The translations under genes and the position numbers were made by a program. This document shows, piece by piece, positions 1 to 8,273 of a stretch of DNA of 64,000 bases. The DNA is from Ahniella affigens (GTDB lineage: Bacteria > Pseudomonadota > Gammaproteobacteria > Xanthomonadales > Ahniellaceae), in NCBI RefSeq assembly GCF_003015185.1, contig NZ_CP027860.1:496001-560000 (forward strand), read 5' to 3'. Below the pieces are notes generated by a model. That model saw only the letters and a list, made by a program, of their open reading frames with translations. It was not told the DNA's origin and did no database searches. Numbering within the stretch: the stretch's first letter is position 1; each line of letters starts with the position of its first letter.

Positions 1-722
1 TTGTTGCCGAAGGTCGACAGACCGAGGGCGTTGCCGCCAATCTGATCGCGGGTGAAGATCATGCCGCGCTTGTTGTACGACACGGTCGCCAGCACGCGAC
101 CACGATCGCCAGACGCGCCGAAGGTCACCGAGCCACCTTCGATGTCGCCGCCAGTCACCGCCGGATTGCCCGTGGTGTAACTGATCTCAGCGCCTTGGAA
201 ATCCTTGCGCGTGATGATGTTGACGACGCCACCGATCGCGTCCGAGCCATAGATGGCGGACGCGCCATCAGACAGGATTTCGATACGCTCGACGGCGCCG
301 ACCGGAATCAAGTTGAGGTTCGCATTGGCGCCGGTAAACGGGCTCTTGGCGACGCGACGGCCGTCAATCAGCACAAGTGTGCGCTGCGAGCCAAGACCAC
401 GCAGGTCGATGTCGGAGTTTGACTGACCCGATGATCCCGATTGTGGGCGGAAGTTGCCGAACGATGCAAACGTGGAGTCGCGCAGCAGTTCGGCGACCGA
501 AATGTCGCCCGAGGCATCGATCTGGGCGCGGTCGATCACTTGCACCGGCAGCGCGCCCTCCAGATCTGCGCGTTGAATGCGCGAACCGGTGACGACGATC
601 GTTTCGAGTGATTTCGAATCTTCGTCGGACTCGTCCTGGGCAAACGCTGGTGCGGCCAGCACGCCCAAGCTCGCCGTCAAAAGCGACCAGCGAATGGCAT
701 TAGATAGAAAACGTGTTTTCAT
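1..722 (-). CDS. TonB-dependent outer-membrane receptor, N-terminal part
   Basis: Only the first 240 codons are inside the window; the gene runs off the left edge. It starts with a signal peptide (about residues 1-28, ending APAFAQ). A TonB-box-like stretch ETIVVTG follows at about 40-46. The plug domain comes next (ELLRD, then GLGSQRTLVLIDGRRV and ERIEILSDGASAIYGSDAIG), which is diagnostic for TonB-dependent receptors. The role is energy-dependent uptake of a large substrate across the outer membrane; the substrate cannot be read from this part. The Asp/Glu-rich linker before the TonB box is common in Lysobacterales receptors. An AGGA stretch lies about 9 bases before the ATG. Confidence 0.93.
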   Translation of the reverse strand, partial: MKTRFLSNAIRWSLLTASLGVLAAPAFAQDESDEDSKSLETIVVTGSRIQRADLEGALPVQVIDRAQIDASGDISVAELLRDSTFASFGNFRPQSGSSGQSNSDIDLRGLGSQRTLVLIDGRRVAKSPFTGANANLNLIPVGAVERIEILSDGASAIYGSDAIGGVVNIITRKDFQGAEISYTTGNPAVTGGDIEGGSVTFGASGDRGRVLATVSYNKRGMIFTRDQIGGNALGLSTFGN

Positions 723-926
723 GGGGTGGAATCCTGAATTCGTTAAGTGCGCGTTATCGCACGCAGAGACGATACGGGCCCGCATGCGCGGATTCTTTGC
801 CGTTCTTGGTTGATCACTTGGCATTACCTGCTGTGCATGCCGGTTTGATCGCGCCGATACGGAGGCACGCGAGACGAAAGTCGTCGAACGAGACGTTCAA
901 CGACTAATCCGAAACGTGGATCGCGC

Positions 927-1880
927 TCAGGATTCGCCGAATAGCCGGTTCAATGCCACTCTGGGCTCGGCGGCGACATCGAAGTTCAGCCAAGACAACA
1001 GCAGTTGCGTGCCCAGAATGATCGGTAGCGCGGACAGCATGACCGTGCCGGCGCTGGCAAGCTGGTTGGACGCGATCGATTGCCACCAGGAATACGTACC
1101 GAATGCGAGACCGAAGCTACTCAAGAAGAGACCGAGGAGTAATTCCACGGACGCCAGTGAGAAGCCGCGCACAAAGTAGCTGTAGACCACGCGTCGACCA
1201 AGGTTACGCACATGGTTGACGAAGAACGGCAATACCACCTGCAACGGTCGCAGGCTCGACTGCTCGTCGGCATAGATGGCGCGCATCGGAAAGTCGCAGA
1301 CCACCGCACGAATCTGGTTGAGGTGATACAGCATGTCCGATTCGAAGAAATACCGACGGGCGATGCGGGTTAGCGGCAGGCGCTTCAGGGCGGTGCGGTG
1401 GATCGCCGTAAAGCCGTTGGTCGGGTCAAAACTCTGCCAGTAACCCGAGGACAGCTTGGTCAGAAATGACAGCGCTGCGTTGCCGAACAGGCGCACTTTG
1501 GGCATGGGGCCGAGGTCACCCAATGCATGAAAGCGATTGCCTTTGCTGTAGTCGGCCTCACCCTTCACGATGGGATGAATGAGTGCGGGAATCAGTGCAG
1601 GATCCATTTGCCCGTCACCGTCCAGTTTCACCACGATGCTCGCGCCGGCATCGATCGCAGCCTGGTAGCCTGAGCATACGGCGCCACCTACGCCCTGGTT
1701 CTCCGGCAGCGTGATCACGCGCACGCGCGGGTCGGAAACCTGTTCGGTGACCAACTGACCGCTGCGCTCGGGGCAGGCATCATCAACCACAAAAATCACA
1801 TCGACCTCTGGGCCAATGCCGGCCAGGACGCCCAGAATCTTGGCGCGGACGCGATAGCTTGGAATCACAACTGCAATCAC
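927..1880 (-). CDS. Family 2 glycosyltransferase (DPM-like) with C-terminal membrane segments
   Basis: The 317-residue protein has a GT-A fold typical of GT2: VVIPSYRV near the start, VVDDACPE at about 31-38, and the metal/nucleotide motif DGDGQMDP at 87-94. Two hydrophobic segments (about 240-270 and 280-303) anchor the C-terminus. This resembles polyprenyl-phosphate sugar synthases, which load a sugar onto a lipid carrier at the cytoplasmic face. The start is GTG; no in-frame ATG lies between it and the upstream stop. It lies 122 bases downstream of the GT-C-type gene on the same strand, so the two probably form an operon in which this enzyme makes the lipid-linked sugar donor. Sugar and acceptor are unknown. 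Confidence 0.85.
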   Translation of the reverse strand: MIAVVIPSYRVRAKILGVLAGIGPEVDVIFVVDDACPERSGQLVTEQVSDPRVRVITLPENQGVGGAVCSGYQAAIDAGASIVVKLDGDGQMDPALIPALIHPIVKGEADYSKGNRFHALGDLGPMPKVRLFGNAALSFLTKLSSGYWQSFDPTNGFTAIHRTALKRLPLTRIARRYFFESDMLYHLNQIRAVVCDFPMRAIYADEQSSLRPLQVVLPFFVNHVRNLGRRVVYSYFVRGFSLASVELLLGLFLSSFGLAFGTYSWWQSIASNQLASAGTVMLSALPIILGTQLLLSWLNFDVAAEPRVALNRLFGES

Positions 1881-2002
1881 AGCGGGCGCTCGTTCGGGAT
1901 GAGGGTTGGATGTGCAGTAGCCATTGCGTCAGCGGACATGGAGTCAGATTGATCGACGAAGAATCGTAGCAAAAGCGCGACGCGGTGCCGCATCGGAGGC
2001 CA

Positions 2003-4420
2003 TCAAAACAGCCTAAGTTCCGCCGCATGATCATGGCGGCGCGCACTGTCGGGGCGCAGCCACGCTTTGGCCGCCAGAATGTCGAGCGGATTGTCGGCAG
2101 TGTACGTTTGCACCTGGACTTCCCATTCTTTGGTGCCATCGGGCAGCAATGCACTGGTCTTGAATTTGAGCTCATGACCGGCACCGCAAAAGTTCACCTG
2201 CGAATCGAGCTTCCGTTCGCCAAAGTCACCCCGTGCCACGTGATTGACGGCGACGCCCCAGCCCTTCTTGCCGCAGCGCAGTGTGATTTCAGCGGCGCCA
2301 ACCGCCGGTATTGCCGGATCGACCGGGAAGCGCTTGATCAGGCCGGCTTGATCGGGGAGCACAATATCCGGCGCCACTTGCAGGTCAGCGGCGGGCCAGC
2401 GGAGCCGATAAAGCATTGCTGCGCCTTGGCTGTCCAGCCATTCGCCACGCTGTGCGAGCGCTGCCATCAGCGCTGGGCTCGCGAATTCCGGGCGGATCAG
2501 CACGTGATCGACACCGAGTTCGTTGAAGTATTCCAGATACGCCTGGCCGCTCGTGTCGGCTTCCATAACGGGCATTCGCGCCCAGTAGTCGGCGGCGTAC
2601 CAGGACAACGTGTGGCCGCGACCGGCAAGCTCGGCGACATTGGGATTGGTGCCTGCGAACACTGTCGCGTAGGGACCGAGGCGCGTGCGCCACCCATCCA
2701 GCAGCAAGCGCTCTGGCGCAGCCGTGCGCAGCAGGCTGTTCCGATAGTGGTGGAGCCCCTGACGCAGGACTTCGCTTACCGTGCCTTGGCGCAACGGCGG
2801 TGCCGACTGGCACTGAAAATACAGATTCAGCACACACAATCCGACCACCAAGGTCTTGCTCAACCATTCTGGACGCAGACGCGACAATACGACCGTCAGT
2901 ACAACGCCCAGCACGGCCAATGCCGGCAATAGATACCGCAGATACTGCATCTGCACGAACAGGATGATGACGCCAGCAAGGCCAACGCAAAGCAGCGGTC
3001 TCAGACGGCGATCAAATAGCGCGAGCAGCAAGAGCCCCGACAAGCCCAACCACTGAAATCCGAAGGTTCCATCCTCACTTTCCATGAAGCGGCTGCTGTC
3101 GAAACTCATCTGATACAACACATCCCAGCTCAACAAGCCGTGATAAGTCGGATTGGTGAAGTTGGTCGGTGGCATCAGCGCCGACTGGAAGACGCTGTTG
3201 AACAACGGCAGCACCGGGTTGCCGGTCAGAATCCAGGCGTACGCGTAGCTGGAGCCACCAATCGCAATACCTACGGCAATGCCGATGAGCCACGGTTTGA
3301 TCGCGAACGGACGCTGCCGAATCAGCCACCAGATCAGCAGTGGCGCCAGAATCGCAACGTTGCTGATTTTGAGCGCCAACAGAAAGCTGGACAACATCGC
3401 GGTGACCACGATGTGCCGACCCGGCGTGTTGCCCGGTTGGGCGAGGATGTGATCCAACAACGCCAGGACCACGGCCGTGCTGGCCAACTCGGTCTGCATC
3501 GAGTTGGTGCCCATATGAAACAGCGGCACACTGAAAAAGAGCGCGCTGCCCAAGAAAGCCCAGGCCGGACTGCAGTCCAGTCGACCCGCAACGCGCCAGA
3601 ACAAACTGGCCCCGAGCAGCAGCCAAAGTGAGTTCAGCGCGCCGATCTCGTTCTGCCCGGACAGCATCATGACCACCGCATGCAGGACATCGTTGGCCCA
3701 AGGCGACACGGCCCATACCTGGTCGGTGACATTGAAGTGGTAGTGGCCGGATTCGATCAGTTGTGCTGGCAGCGCGAGGTGATAGACAACGTCGTCGCTC
3801 ATCATCACAGGCAACCAAGCCGCGGTCGCAATCATTGCCAGAACAAACGCCAGAACCGTCACACTGAAGCTTGGCAGCGTGTCACCCGCCTGACGAATAC
3901 TGGTGCGCCACGACGCCAAGGCATCGCGCAGCGCGTCACGGCGCCACAGAATCGGAATGGCCAGCATGGCGATGTAGCAAAGGCGGGTATGTACGGGATA
4001 CGGCAGCAGCCAGCCGAGTAAGGCCGCCAGCATGGCGAGCCCCAGAATGACTTGAGTGGCCGTGCTGGTGTCGGCATCTCTGCTCAGAACGCGCGAACCC
4101 AAGGCCAAGGCGGCCGCGGCGAGGGCGATGACGCACAGCACTGGCCCCAGATTGAGTCCGGCGACATGGATACCGGCCATGGCCAAGCACCAGGCAATGA
4201 CCCAGGGCAAGCGAAGCAGGAATCGAAGCGGCAACGCGAGCGCCAAGCCACCCAGCGCGAGCCACAGCAAGTCTCGGAATCGGTAAGCCGGCAGCGCGGC
4301 GTACAGATCGACCGTCATCAAACCAAAGACACAAACGCCGACGCCCGCGGCCAGCAGCAGCCATACCGCGATGGTCGTGTTTGAGCTTGGCGTTTGCAGG
4401 GCAGTGTTGCGGGAGGTCAT
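2003..4420 (-). CDS. GT-C-type polytopic membrane glycosyltransferase-like protein
   Basis: An 805-residue protein with roughly a dozen hydrophobic segments from residue 17 on and a soluble C-terminal part (last ~200 residues). The acidic pair in MMSDDVVYHL (Asp 209-210) sits just after a membrane segment, as the catalytic acidic motif does in GT-C enzymes that use polyprenyl-phosphate sugars (PMT/ArnT-like). The start is the ATG giving MTSRNTALQ, with AAAGG 4 bases upstream. The frame stays open for another 168 codons, but that stretch is basic, low in hydrophobicity and unlike the rest. The DPM-like GT2 gene follows on the same strand, supporting a lipid-linked donor/transferase pair. The acceptor is unknown. 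Confidence 0.72.
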   Translation of the reverse strand: MTSRNTALQTPSSNTTIAVWLLLAAGVGVCVFGLMTVDLYAALPAYRFRDLLWLALGGLALALPLRFLLRLPWVIAWCLAMAGIHVAGLNLGPVLCVIALAAAALALGSRVLSRDADTSTATQVILGLAMLAALLGWLLPYPVHTRLCYIAMLAIPILWRRDALRDALASWRTSIRQAGDTLPSFSVTVLAFVLAMIATAAWLPVMMSDDVVYHLALPAQLIESGHYHFNVTDQVWAVSPWANDVLHAVVMMLSGQNEIGALNSLWLLLGASLFWRVAGRLDCSPAWAFLGSALFFSVPLFHMGTNSMQTELASTAVVLALLDHILAQPGNTPGRHIVVTAMLSSFLLALKISNVAILAPLLIWWLIRQRPFAIKPWLIGIAVGIAIGGSSYAYAWILTGNPVLPLFNSVFQSALMPPTNFTNPTYHGLLSWDVLYQMSFDSSRFMESEDGTFGFQWLGLSGLLLLALFDRRLRPLLCVGLAGVIILFVQMQYLRYLLPALAVLGVVLTVVLSRLRPEWLSKTLVVGLCVLNLYFQCQSAPPLRQGTVSEVLRQGLHHYRNSLLRTAAPERLLLDGWRTRLGPYATVFAGTNPNVAELAGRGHTLSWYAADYWARMPVMEADTSGQAYLEYFNELGVDHVLIRPEFASPALMAALAQRGEWLDSQGAAMLYRLRWPAADLQVAPDIVLPDQAGLIKRFPVDPAIPAVGAAEITLRCGKKGWGVAVNHVARGDFGERKLDSQVNFCGAGHELKFKTSALLPDGTKEWEVQVQTYTADNPLDILAAKAWLRPDSARRHDHAAELRLF

Positions 4421-4835
4421 GGCGCCTTTGCGTGGGTCAGCGAACCGCAGATGGTATCGAATCGCCGGCCTGCGAAACGCACGGTTTTCGGCTGGATGCG
4501 GCAGCGACTGGACTTTGGCGCGCCAAATGGCCCGCGGTGTCCAGCTCTCGGGACAGACGCGCAGTGTCCCGTGGCCGGATGTCGGCAGGCCGTGGCCCAA
4601 GCGTCCAGTCCGGTATGGCGTCGGGGAGGCATGCGCTGCAGTGCCGTGGGGAGTGCTGGTGCCGCCAGGAGGATCAAACACTTGCAGGCCGTGCTTCGGT
4701 GGATAGGCCTGTCCGTGCTGCCTCGGCGCATGGTCACGAACCGTCAACGATTGCTGCCCGCAACCGCGCACTTCTGCACTTCTCTGGCTGGTACGAAAGC
4801 CGATAACATGGCGGTTTACCTGTTGGAGCCCGTTC
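4421..4835. other. Divergent intergenic region, GT-C-like gene / ilvE
   Basis: The 415 bases separate two divergent genes and must hold both promoters. ORFs here run in several frames but none has a ribosome site or recognisable protein. GATAAC about 30 bases before the ilvE start could be a -10 element, but I see no convincing -35 for it. No repeat or RNA gene was recognised. Confidence 0.4.
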
Positions 4836-5753
4836 ATGAGCATGCAATACCCTGAAAAAATCTGGCACAACGGCGCCATTAAGAACTGGGCCGAGGCCAC
4901 CACCCATGTCATGGCCCATGCCATCCACTACGGGTCGTCGGTGTTCGAAGGGGTGCGCTGCTATGACACGCCGAACGGCCCGGCCATCTTTCGGCTGCAG
5001 GATCATCTCAAGCGGTTTTACACCTCGGCGCACATCTACGACATGCCGGTTCCATTCGATCGGGCGCAGCTGACGCAGGCCTGCAAGGACGTCATTCGCG
5101 CCAACAACTTCGGCAAGTGCTATTTGCGCCCGGTCGCGTTTCGTGGCCTCGGCGGCTTTGGTCTGAGCGCCGATTGCCCAACGGACGTCGCGGTCGCCGT
5201 ATGGCAGATGGGCGAGTACCTCGGTCAGTCGGCCACGGACACGGGCATCGATGCGATGGTCTCAAGTTGGAACCGGCCGGCACCGAACACGATTCCGACG
5301 GGCGCCAAGGCCGGCGGCAACTATTTGTCCGGACAGCTGATTGCCCGCGAGGCGCGTCGCCTCGGTTTTGGCGAAGGGATCGCGCTGGCTTCGACCGGAT
5401 TGCTGTCGGAAGGCGCCGGCGAGAATCTGTTCCTGGTGTTCGACGGCAAGCTCTACACCACGCCGGTGTCGGCGGCCATTCTGAACGGGATTACCCGCAA
5501 TACCATCATGGTGCTCGCCAAGAGCATGGGCATTGAAGTCATTGAACAGGATCTGCCGCGCGAGTATTTGTATCTCTGTGACGAACTGTTCATGTGTGGG
5601 ACCGCGGTCGAGCTGACGCCGATTCGCAGCGTGGACGGCAAGAAGATCGGCTCTGGCGAGCCCGGCCCCTTGACCCGCAAAATGCGTGAGGCGTTCTTTG
5701 GCCTGGTCAAAGGCACCGCGCCCGACCCGCACGGTTGGCTGGAATATCTCTGA
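4836..5753 (+). CDS. ilvE: Branched-chain amino-acid aminotransferase
   Basis: This PLP-dependent class IV aminotransferase (305 residues, usual length for IlvE) interconverts Val, Leu and Ile with their 2-oxo acids using glutamate/2-oxoglutarate. Family landmarks are HYGSSVFEGVR near the N-terminus, the PLP lysine in TGAKAGGNYLSG (K158) and EGAGENLF for cofactor binding. It is cytosolic. The start ATG has GGAG 7 bases upstream. recN begins 16 bases after its stop on the same strand, so the two are probably co-transcribed even though their roles are unrelated. Confidence 0.96.
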   Translation: MSMQYPEKIWHNGAIKNWAEATTHVMAHAIHYGSSVFEGVRCYDTPNGPAIFRLQDHLKRFYTSAHIYDMPVPFDRAQLTQACKDVIRANNFGKCYLRPVAFRGLGGFGLSADCPTDVAVAVWQMGEYLGQSATDTGIDAMVSSWNRPAPNTIPTGAKAGGNYLSGQLIAREARRLGFGEGIALASTGLLSEGAGENLFLVFDGKLYTTPVSAAILNGITRNTIMVLAKSMGIEVIEQDLPREYLYLCDELFMCGTAVELTPIRSVDGKKIGSGEPGPLTRKMREAFFGLVKGTAPDPHGWLEYL

Positions 5754-5769
5754 GCACTGAGTCGTCCGC

Positions 5770-7440
5770 ATGTTGAAGTCGATCTTCGTCAAGGATTTCG
5801 CGATCATCGATCGGGCCGAAGTCGCCCTGTCAGCCGGTATGACCGTCCTGACGGGCGAAACCGGCGCCGGCAAGTCGCTGCTCGTCGATGCATTGCTGCT
5901 GCTGACCGGGGCCCGGTCGGATGCCAGCATGGTGCGCCATGGTGCCGAGCGCGCCGAGTTGCACGCCGAATTCGAAGTGGCCCCCGATCACGCGGCGCGG
6001 CTATGGTTGCAGGAACAGGAACTTGATGATGACGAGGGGCTGCGGCTCCGGCGCATCATTCGCGCCGATGGCAATTCCCGCGCCTACATCAATGACCGGC
6101 CGTGTTCGTCGGCGCAGTTGCGCGAACTCTGTGCCAGCCTGGTTGAGATCCACGGTCAGCACGAGCATCAGGCGTTGCTCAGCAAGACGCAGCAACTGCG
6201 GTTGCTCGATCGCTTCGGCCGACACGAGACCATGCTCACGCGTTTGGCGCAGGCGAGCGCGAGCGTGCACCAGCTGCAGCGGCAGCTGCAGGCGCTGGAA
6301 TCGGCCGGGAGCTCGGATCCGGATCGGATCGAGTTCCTGAAATTCCAGTTGAAGGAATTGCAGCGCGATGGGCTCGGTGCCGAGCGGTTTCAGAAACTCG
6401 TCGACGACCACAAGCGAACCAGCAATGCGAGTCAGTTGCTCGATGGCTCCGCGCGTCTCGGCGAGCGCCTGGATGGCGACGAAGGCGAGTCGTTGCGAGC
6501 GCAACTGTCAGACGTTCGGGCTGAGCTGGAAAAGCTTGCGAGCCTGGATGAATCGCTCCATCCGGTGCTCGAACTGATTGACGCGGCGGATATTCAACTT
6601 GGCGAGGCGGCGGATGCCATTCGGCGGTACCGCGACCGCTTCGATCTGGATCCGGCCGAATTCGACAAGCTCGATCAACAACTTGCCCGAATCCATGAAC
6701 TCGCGCGCAAACATCGCGTGGCGCCGAAGGAACTGCTTGATAAGGCCGAATCGATTGAGCAGGAACTCGCGCGGATCGAAGGTGCGAGTGGCGAGCGTGA
6801 ACGTCTGCTGCTGGCATTGCAGCAAGCCGAAAAGCAATACAGCCAAACTGCCTCGGAACTGAGTCAGCTGCGTGCCGACAGCGCACGCCGGCTGGATGCC
6901 GCAGTCACCGCGATCTTGCACGAGTTGGCGATCGCGGGGGCGTTCACAGCGGCCCTGAGCACGCGCAGCGAGCATCAATTTGCGGCGTCGGGTCTGGAAG
7001 AGGTCGAGTTTCTCGTCAGTCCGAATCCGGGTCAGCCCGCGCGACCACTGCGCAAGATTGCGTCGGGCGGCGAACTGGCGCGCATCTCGCTGGCCATCGA
7101 AGTCGCCACAATCGGTGCTGACGAGGTGCCGGTCATGGTGTTTGACGAAGTCGATTCCGGCATTGGCGGCGCGACCGCCGAAGTCGTTGGGCGCAAACTG
7201 CGCGAGCTTGGCGAAGCGCGGCAAGTGTTGACCGTCACCCACTTGCCGCAGGTCGCGGCACTGGGGCACGCTCACTTACGCGTGGCCAAGAAGCAGGACG
7301 CCGGCCAAACGCGCACCCAGATCGAAGTTCTGACCGGCAAAAATCGCGTTGAGGAAGTGGCGCGGATGCTGGGCGGTATTCAGCTGACGACCGAGACCAA
7401 GGCGCATGCGTCGGCCATGCTGAAGGCGGCAGCGCGCTAG
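5770..7440 (+). CDS. recN: DNA repair protein RecN
   Basis: An SMC-like ATPase of 556 residues, close to the E. coli length, acting in recombinational repair of double-strand breaks. Walker A is GETGAGKS (29-36). A long helical, coiled-coil-prone middle follows, with many Leu/Gln/Glu heptads (about 150-370). The ABC signature (SGGELARISLA) and Walker B (VMVFDEVDSGIGG) are near the C-terminus, then the D-loop and a VTHLPQVA switch. It lies 16 bases after ilvE. I did not find a clear LexA-type operator in front of it, and the close spacing suggests it relies on the ilvE transcript or an internal promoter. Confidence 0.96.
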   Translation: MLKSIFVKDFAIIDRAEVALSAGMTVLTGETGAGKSLLVDALLLLTGARSDASMVRHGAERAELHAEFEVAPDHAARLWLQEQELDDDEGLRLRRIIRADGNSRAYINDRPCSSAQLRELCASLVEIHGQHEHQALLSKTQQLRLLDRFGRHETMLTRLAQASASVHQLQRQLQALESAGSSDPDRIEFLKFQLKELQRDGLGAERFQKLVDDHKRTSNASQLLDGSARLGERLDGDEGESLRAQLSDVRAELEKLASLDESLHPVLELIDAADIQLGEAADAIRRYRDRFDLDPAEFDKLDQQLARIHELARKHRVAPKELLDKAESIEQELARIEGASGERERLLLALQQAEKQYSQTASELSQLRADSARRLDAAVTAILHELAIAGAFTAALSTRSEHQFAASGLEEVEFLVSPNPGQPARPLRKIASGGELARISLAIEVATIGADEVPVMVFDEVDSGIGGATAEVVGRKLRELGEARQVLTVTHLPQVAALGHAHLRVAKKQDAGQTRTQIEVLTGKNRVEEVARMLGGIQLTTETKAHASAMLKAAAR

Positions 7441-7744
7441 AGGCGCCTCGAGCAGTCCACTCGGGATTTTCAGACGCCCATCGAGTCCGGTATATGTCCG
7501 GACTCAGGGCCCCAGAATCAAGGGCTTACGGGTTCGAATCGCAGCACCCGAAAGAGGGCAGAGGGGCCATCCGTGGCCCACTCTGAGGCGCCGCCGCGTG
7601 CGGGGAGGGAACGGCGTCTGCAGTGTTACTCGGGAAATCCACCGAAACGTGATCACGCGGACGCACATTTTTTTCGCGGCGACCTGGAGCGGCGCCAGTT
7701 GCCCGGCTGACCGGGTCAACGTGAAGGATGGGTGGGTCCTGGTC
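7441..7744. other. Convergent intergenic region with two hairpins
   Basis: Between recN and the comEA-like gene (convergent). A perfect 8-bp inverted repeat GAGTCCGG/CCGGACTC with a 7-base loop lies at 7483-7505. A second hairpin, GGGCCA-TCCG-TGGCCC, is at 7564-7579 and has a close copy after sdaA at 22359-22378. Neither is followed by a proper U-tract. No gene seen. Confidence 0.5.
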
Positions 7745-8026
7745 TCACGATTCAGCACCGATGGTCAAACGAGTTCGATTGCGTTCGATGGTCTTGAGGC
7801 CAATGCCTTCGACATTCGCGAGTTGGTCGACCGACTTGAAGGCACCATGCTGCTGCCGGTACGCGACAATCGCCCGTGCTTTGGCAGGGCCAACGCCATC
7901 GAGCTCCAGCAGCTCGGTTTCCGAAGCAGTATTGATGTTGACCGGTCCCGAGGCCAGGGCGGCCCCGAACGGCAACCAGCAGGCAAGCAGGATTCCGAGA
8001 CACCAGCGGATCAGGAATTCATTCAT
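7745..8026 (-). CDS. ComEA-like helix-hairpin-helix DNA-binding protein, exported
   Basis: A 93-residue protein with an N-terminal signal peptide (hydrophobic core LIRWCLGILLACWLPFGAA) and one ComEA-type domain. That domain starts VNINTASETELLELDGVGP and contains two helix-hairpin-helix units (LDGVGPAKARAIVAYR and LANVEGIGLKTIERNR). Short ComEA proteins of Gram-negative bacteria bind incoming double-stranded DNA in the periplasm during transformation. A TTG two codons earlier is also possible; the ATG was preferred, and neither has a strong ribosome site. Two AT-rich dyads lie 34-72 bases upstream and are reported separately. No other competence gene is next to it. Confidence 0.88.
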   Translation of the reverse strand: MNEFLIRWCLGILLACWLPFGAALASGPVNINTASETELLELDGVGPAKARAIVAYRQQHGAFKSVDQLANVEGIGLKTIERNRTRLTIGAES

Positions 8027-8059
8027 GGCCAAAGTATCGACGGCACAATGTGAATCGTC

Positions 8060-8098
8060 TTCGGGAAATTTCCGAATCTGACCTCAGAAATTTCTGAG
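8060..8098. promoter_or_regulatory. Pair of AT-rich dyads in the comEA-like/M20 peptidase divergent region
   Basis: CTCAGAAATTTCTGAG at 8083-8098 is a perfect 16-bp palindrome. At 8060-8076 TTCGGGAAATTTCCGAA shares the core GAAATTTC. The two centres are 22 bp apart, about two helical turns, so they face the same side of the DNA. This looks like a double operator for a dimeric regulator, placed just upstream of the comEA-like start and about 180 bp before the M20 peptidase. The regulator is unknown. Confidence 0.45.
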
Positions 8099-8273
8099 TT
8101 GGCGAACAAATTGTGTCCGACTGGCATCGCCTCGAACTCTGGCTGCTCCAGGCCGCAGCGCCTAAGGGAACCCCACCGCGCCGAACGATCGTTTGCTTGC
8201 GATCCGTTTCCTTCCGCCCGTTGCGGCCCAGGAAAACAGCCGGTTACACTGGCTCACTAGCCGGAGAACTCAT

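Noticed and set aside
4421-4924. N-terminal extension of the GT-C-like protein
   Set aside because: The open frame here encodes a basic, non-membrane sequence, overlaps the start of ilvE in antisense, and a better ATG with ribosome site lies at 4420.
7525-7550. tRNA fragment (GGTTCGAATC, T-arm-like)
   Set aside because: The flanking bases do not pair as a T stem and no acceptor, D or anticodon arm is present.
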